Positions 61,947-64,000 of a stretch of 64,000 nucleotides of DNA are shown piece by piece. The notes under the pieces were generated by a model, which was not told where the DNA came from, did not search any database, and worked only from the letters and a program-made list of their open reading frames with translations. A program made the position numbers and the translations under genes. The stretch lies in contig CANKAJ010000006.1 of the NCBI GenBank assembly GCA_947479645.1, positions 1-64,000 of the forward strand. The letters are read 5' to 3'. Source of the DNA: Betaproteobacteria bacterium. Lineage in GTDB: Bacteria > Pseudomonadota > Gammaproteobacteria > Burkholderiales > SG8-39. How positions within the stretch are numbered: the stretch's first letter is position 1; each line of letters begins with the position of its first letter.

Positions 61947-63440
61947 ATGAGCGATGCGCCCGGAAACAACGATAATGTAAAACCCCTGAAGTTCATGCCG
62001 CAACCGGGCGGCGCGGCACAGGCGGCCGATGAGTCGCTGTACGAGATCCGGAGCAAGATCTACGCACGCGCCGTCAGCGGCTGGTTTGCGCGCTGGCGCT
62101 GGGGTGTCATTTTCGCAACGCAACTGTTCTTTTACGGAGCGGCCTGGTTGCAGTGGAACGGTCGCCAGGCGGTGCTGTTCGACCTGGTTACCCGGAAGTT
62201 CTACATCTTCGGCGTGGTGTTCTGGCCTCAGGATTTCATCTATCTGAGCGCGCTGCTGATTATCTCGGCGCTGTCGTTGTTCCTGTTTACCGCGGTGGCC
62301 GGGCGCCTGTGGTGCGGCTATGCCTGTCCGCAGACGGTGTACACCGAGATCTTCATGTGGATAGAGCGCAAGATCGAGGGCGATCGCGCTGCGCGCATGC
62401 GTCTGGACGGGCAGGCGATGGGTTCGCGCAAGGTCGGGCTCAAGGCGGCCAAGCATGGCGCCTGGATTGCACTGAGCCTGTGGACCGGCTTCACCTTCGT
62501 CGGGTACTTCACGCCCATTCGGGAACTATCCGGCGCGGTGATGAGTCTTGCGCTGGGGCCCTGGGAAACCTTCTGGATGTTGTTCTACAGTTTCGCGACT
62601 TACGGCAACGCCGGATGGATGCGCGAGCAGGTCTGCAAGTACATGTGTCCGTATGCACGCTTCCAGAGCGCGATGTTCGATCCCGACACCATGATCGTGA
62701 CCTATGACCGCGAGCGTGGCGAGCCGCGCGGCGGGCGCAGTCGCAGCGCCGATGCGCGCGCCCTGAATCTGGGCGCGTGCGTGAACTGCGGGATCTGCGT
62801 GCAGGTCTGTCCTACCGGGATCGATATCCGCAAAGGCCTGCAATACGAATGCATCGGCTGCGCCGCCTGCATTGATGCCTGCGATCAGGTGATGGACAAG
62901 ATGCATTATCCGCGAGGACTCATCCGGTACTCCACCGAGAATGCCATCAAGAACCACTGGGATTTTCGCAGGGTCGTGCGTCAGGCACTGCGTCCGCGCG
63001 TGCTCATCTATACGACGATCCTGTGCGGTGTGATCATTGCGACCGTGGTGACGCTGTCCATGCGGGTGCCGCTGAAGGTCGATGTGATTCGTGACCGGAC
63101 CAGTCTGGCGCGAGAAGTGGACGAGGGCAAGATCGAAAACGTCTATCGGCTCCAGATCATGAATACGGATGAGCGGTCACATCGGTTTGTCATATCGGTC
63201 AGTGGGGGTGACGACCTGAAACACCTGGAACTTCTGACCGTCCCCCAGCCACTGGAAATCGAGTCCGTGTCGGCGCGCAGCGTGGTGGTGCGCGTCAGGG
63301 CCGAACCGGAACATTCGCACGGCGGCACCGAGCGTATATTTTTCACCGTGAAAGCGAGCGATGATGAAAAGCACATGCTGCCCGAGGTGATTTCGGTCAG
63401 GGAAAAATCCAGCTTCTTCATCCCGTCATCCGCAAGATAG
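61947..63440 (+). CDS. ccoG: cytochrome c oxidase accessory protein CcoG (RdxA/FixG, polyferredoxin)
   Basis: WCGYACPQTVYTEIFMWIERKIEGDR; CVNCGICVQVCPTGIDIRKGLQYECIGCAACIDACDQVMDKM. Confidence 0.96.
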   Translation: MSDAPGNNDNVKPLKFMPQPGGAAQAADESLYEIRSKIYARAVSGWFARWRWGVIFATQLFFYGAAWLQWNGRQAVLFDLVTRKFYIFGVVFWPQDFIYLSALLIISALSLFLFTAVAGRLWCGYACPQTVYTEIFMWIERKIEGDRAARMRLDGQAMGSRKVGLKAAKHGAWIALSLWTGFTFVGYFTPIRELSGAVMSLALGPWETFWMLFYSFATYGNAGWMREQVCKYMCPYARFQSAMFDPDTMIVTYDRERGEPRGGRSRSADARALNLGACVNCGICVQVCPTGIDIRKGLQYECIGCAACIDACDQVMDKMHYPRGLIRYSTENAIKNHWDFRRVVRQALRPRVLIYTTILCGVIIATVVTLSMRVPLKVDVIRDRTSLAREVDEGKIENVYRLQIMNTDERSHRFVISVSGGDDLKHLELLTVPQPLEIESVSARSVVVRVRAEPEHSHGGTERIFFTVKASDDEKHMLPEVISVREKSSFFIPSSAR

Positions 63441-63464
63441 GCAATGCCCCAAGGAGATCGCGAC

Positions 63465-63989
63465 ATGACCACACAAACGGCAGTCATTCCCGTTGCACCC
63501 TGGTATCGGCACCGCTGGCCGTGGCTGGTCATGGCCGGTCCCGCTATCGTGGTCGTGGCCGGGATCATCACCATGATCATTGCGTTTCGCACCAGTGACG
63601 GACTGGTCGCGGACGATTACTACAAGGAAGGCCTCGCCATCAACCGCTCTCTGGAGCGCGATGTGCGCGCACGGGCGTTGGGGGTGGCGGCGACGGCCAC
63701 ATTCAATCCCTTGCGCACACGTGTGCGCCTGGGCATTGTCCAGGCCAACGCGTCCCCAAATGTTGCCGACGCAGGTATCCGCCTGTCGCTGCTGCATCCG
63801 ACACGTGCCGGCCTCGATCAGGTGATCGTATTGAAGCCGATTGCGCCCGGGCTGTATGAGGGCGAGATGACCGAACCCCGTGACGGCTTGTGGCACGTGC
63901 AGCTGGAAGCCCCCGGCGCGGGCTGGCGGCTGATGGCGGACTGGCGCAGCAACAAGGACATCCTGCAACTGGCGCCAGTGAAGGAGTGA
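63465..63989 (+). CDS. ccoH: FixH/CcoH family protein
   Basis: MTTQTAVIPVAPWYRHRWPWLVMAGPAIVVVAGIITMIIAFRTSDGLVADDYYKEGLAINR. Confidence 0.88.
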   Translation: MTTQTAVIPVAPWYRHRWPWLVMAGPAIVVVAGIITMIIAFRTSDGLVADDYYKEGLAINRSLERDVRARALGVAATATFNPLRTRVRLGIVQANASPNVADAGIRLSLLHPTRAGLDQVIVLKPIAPGLYEGEMTEPRDGLWHVQLEAPGAGWRLMADWRSNKDILQLAPVKE

Positions 63990-63991
63990 TC

Positions 63992-64000
63992 ATGATGCAG
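63992..64000 (+). CDS. start of a further ORF, truncated by the right edge
   Basis: ATGATGCAG preceded by AAGGAG; product not determinable. Confidence 0.3.

Noticed and set aside
1-64000. CRISPR arrays, insertion sequences, rRNA or tRNA genes, prophage genes
   Set aside because: I saw no regularly spaced repeats, transposase/integrase ORFs, rRNA segments or cloverleaf tRNAs. Absence of tRNAs was judged by eye only; tRNAscan-SE would be decisive.

Overview
Window from a GC-rich betaproteobacterial (Burkholderiales-like) chromosome. (1) ~0-19.7 kb is a catabolic/accessory block: a ParE/RelE-like toxin-antitoxin pair, seven Bug/TctC-type tripartite tricarboxylate transporter (TTT) receptors with no TctA/TctB genes in view, a fused enoyl-CoA hydratase/3-hydroxyacyl-CoA dehydrogenase, enoyl-CoA hydratase, Zn-alcohol dehydrogenase, MaoC, ArfB, lyase, MR/MLE enolase-superfamily enzyme, SDR, alpha/beta hydrolase, LLM oxidoreductase and a 59-aa two-helix membrane protein missed by the ORF track. 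(2) ~19.8-22 kb: NfeD, SPFH protein and a DUF6806-like protein. (3) 22.3-41.7 kb: a full dcw cluster, mraZ-rsmH-ftsL-ftsI-murE-murF-mraY-murD-ftsW-murG-murC-murB-ddl-ftsQ-ftsA-ftsZ-lpxC. (4) 41.7-49.5 kb: dciA-like, M23 peptidase, secA, argJ, DUF815 ATPase, Nudix-ThiE fusion. (5) 49.6-50.1 kb: a probable unannotated structured ~400-nt minus-strand RNA with its own promoter and intrinsic terminator. (6) 50.2-54.7 kb: ada, alkB, NHL-repeat protein, MASE2-PAS protein, yacG. (7) 54.8-64 kb: cbb3 oxidase locus ccoI-ccoS-ompW-ccoN-O-Q-P-G-H with FNR/ANR boxes. Best leads: a duplicated, synonymously diverged murC 5' end that creates a 37-aa upstream ORF and a folded spacer at the murG/murC junction; and the 49.6-50.0 kb structured RNA, which has a palindrome filling its promoter spacer and an FNR-like box upstream. 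All homology calls come from reading the sequences; no searches were run.
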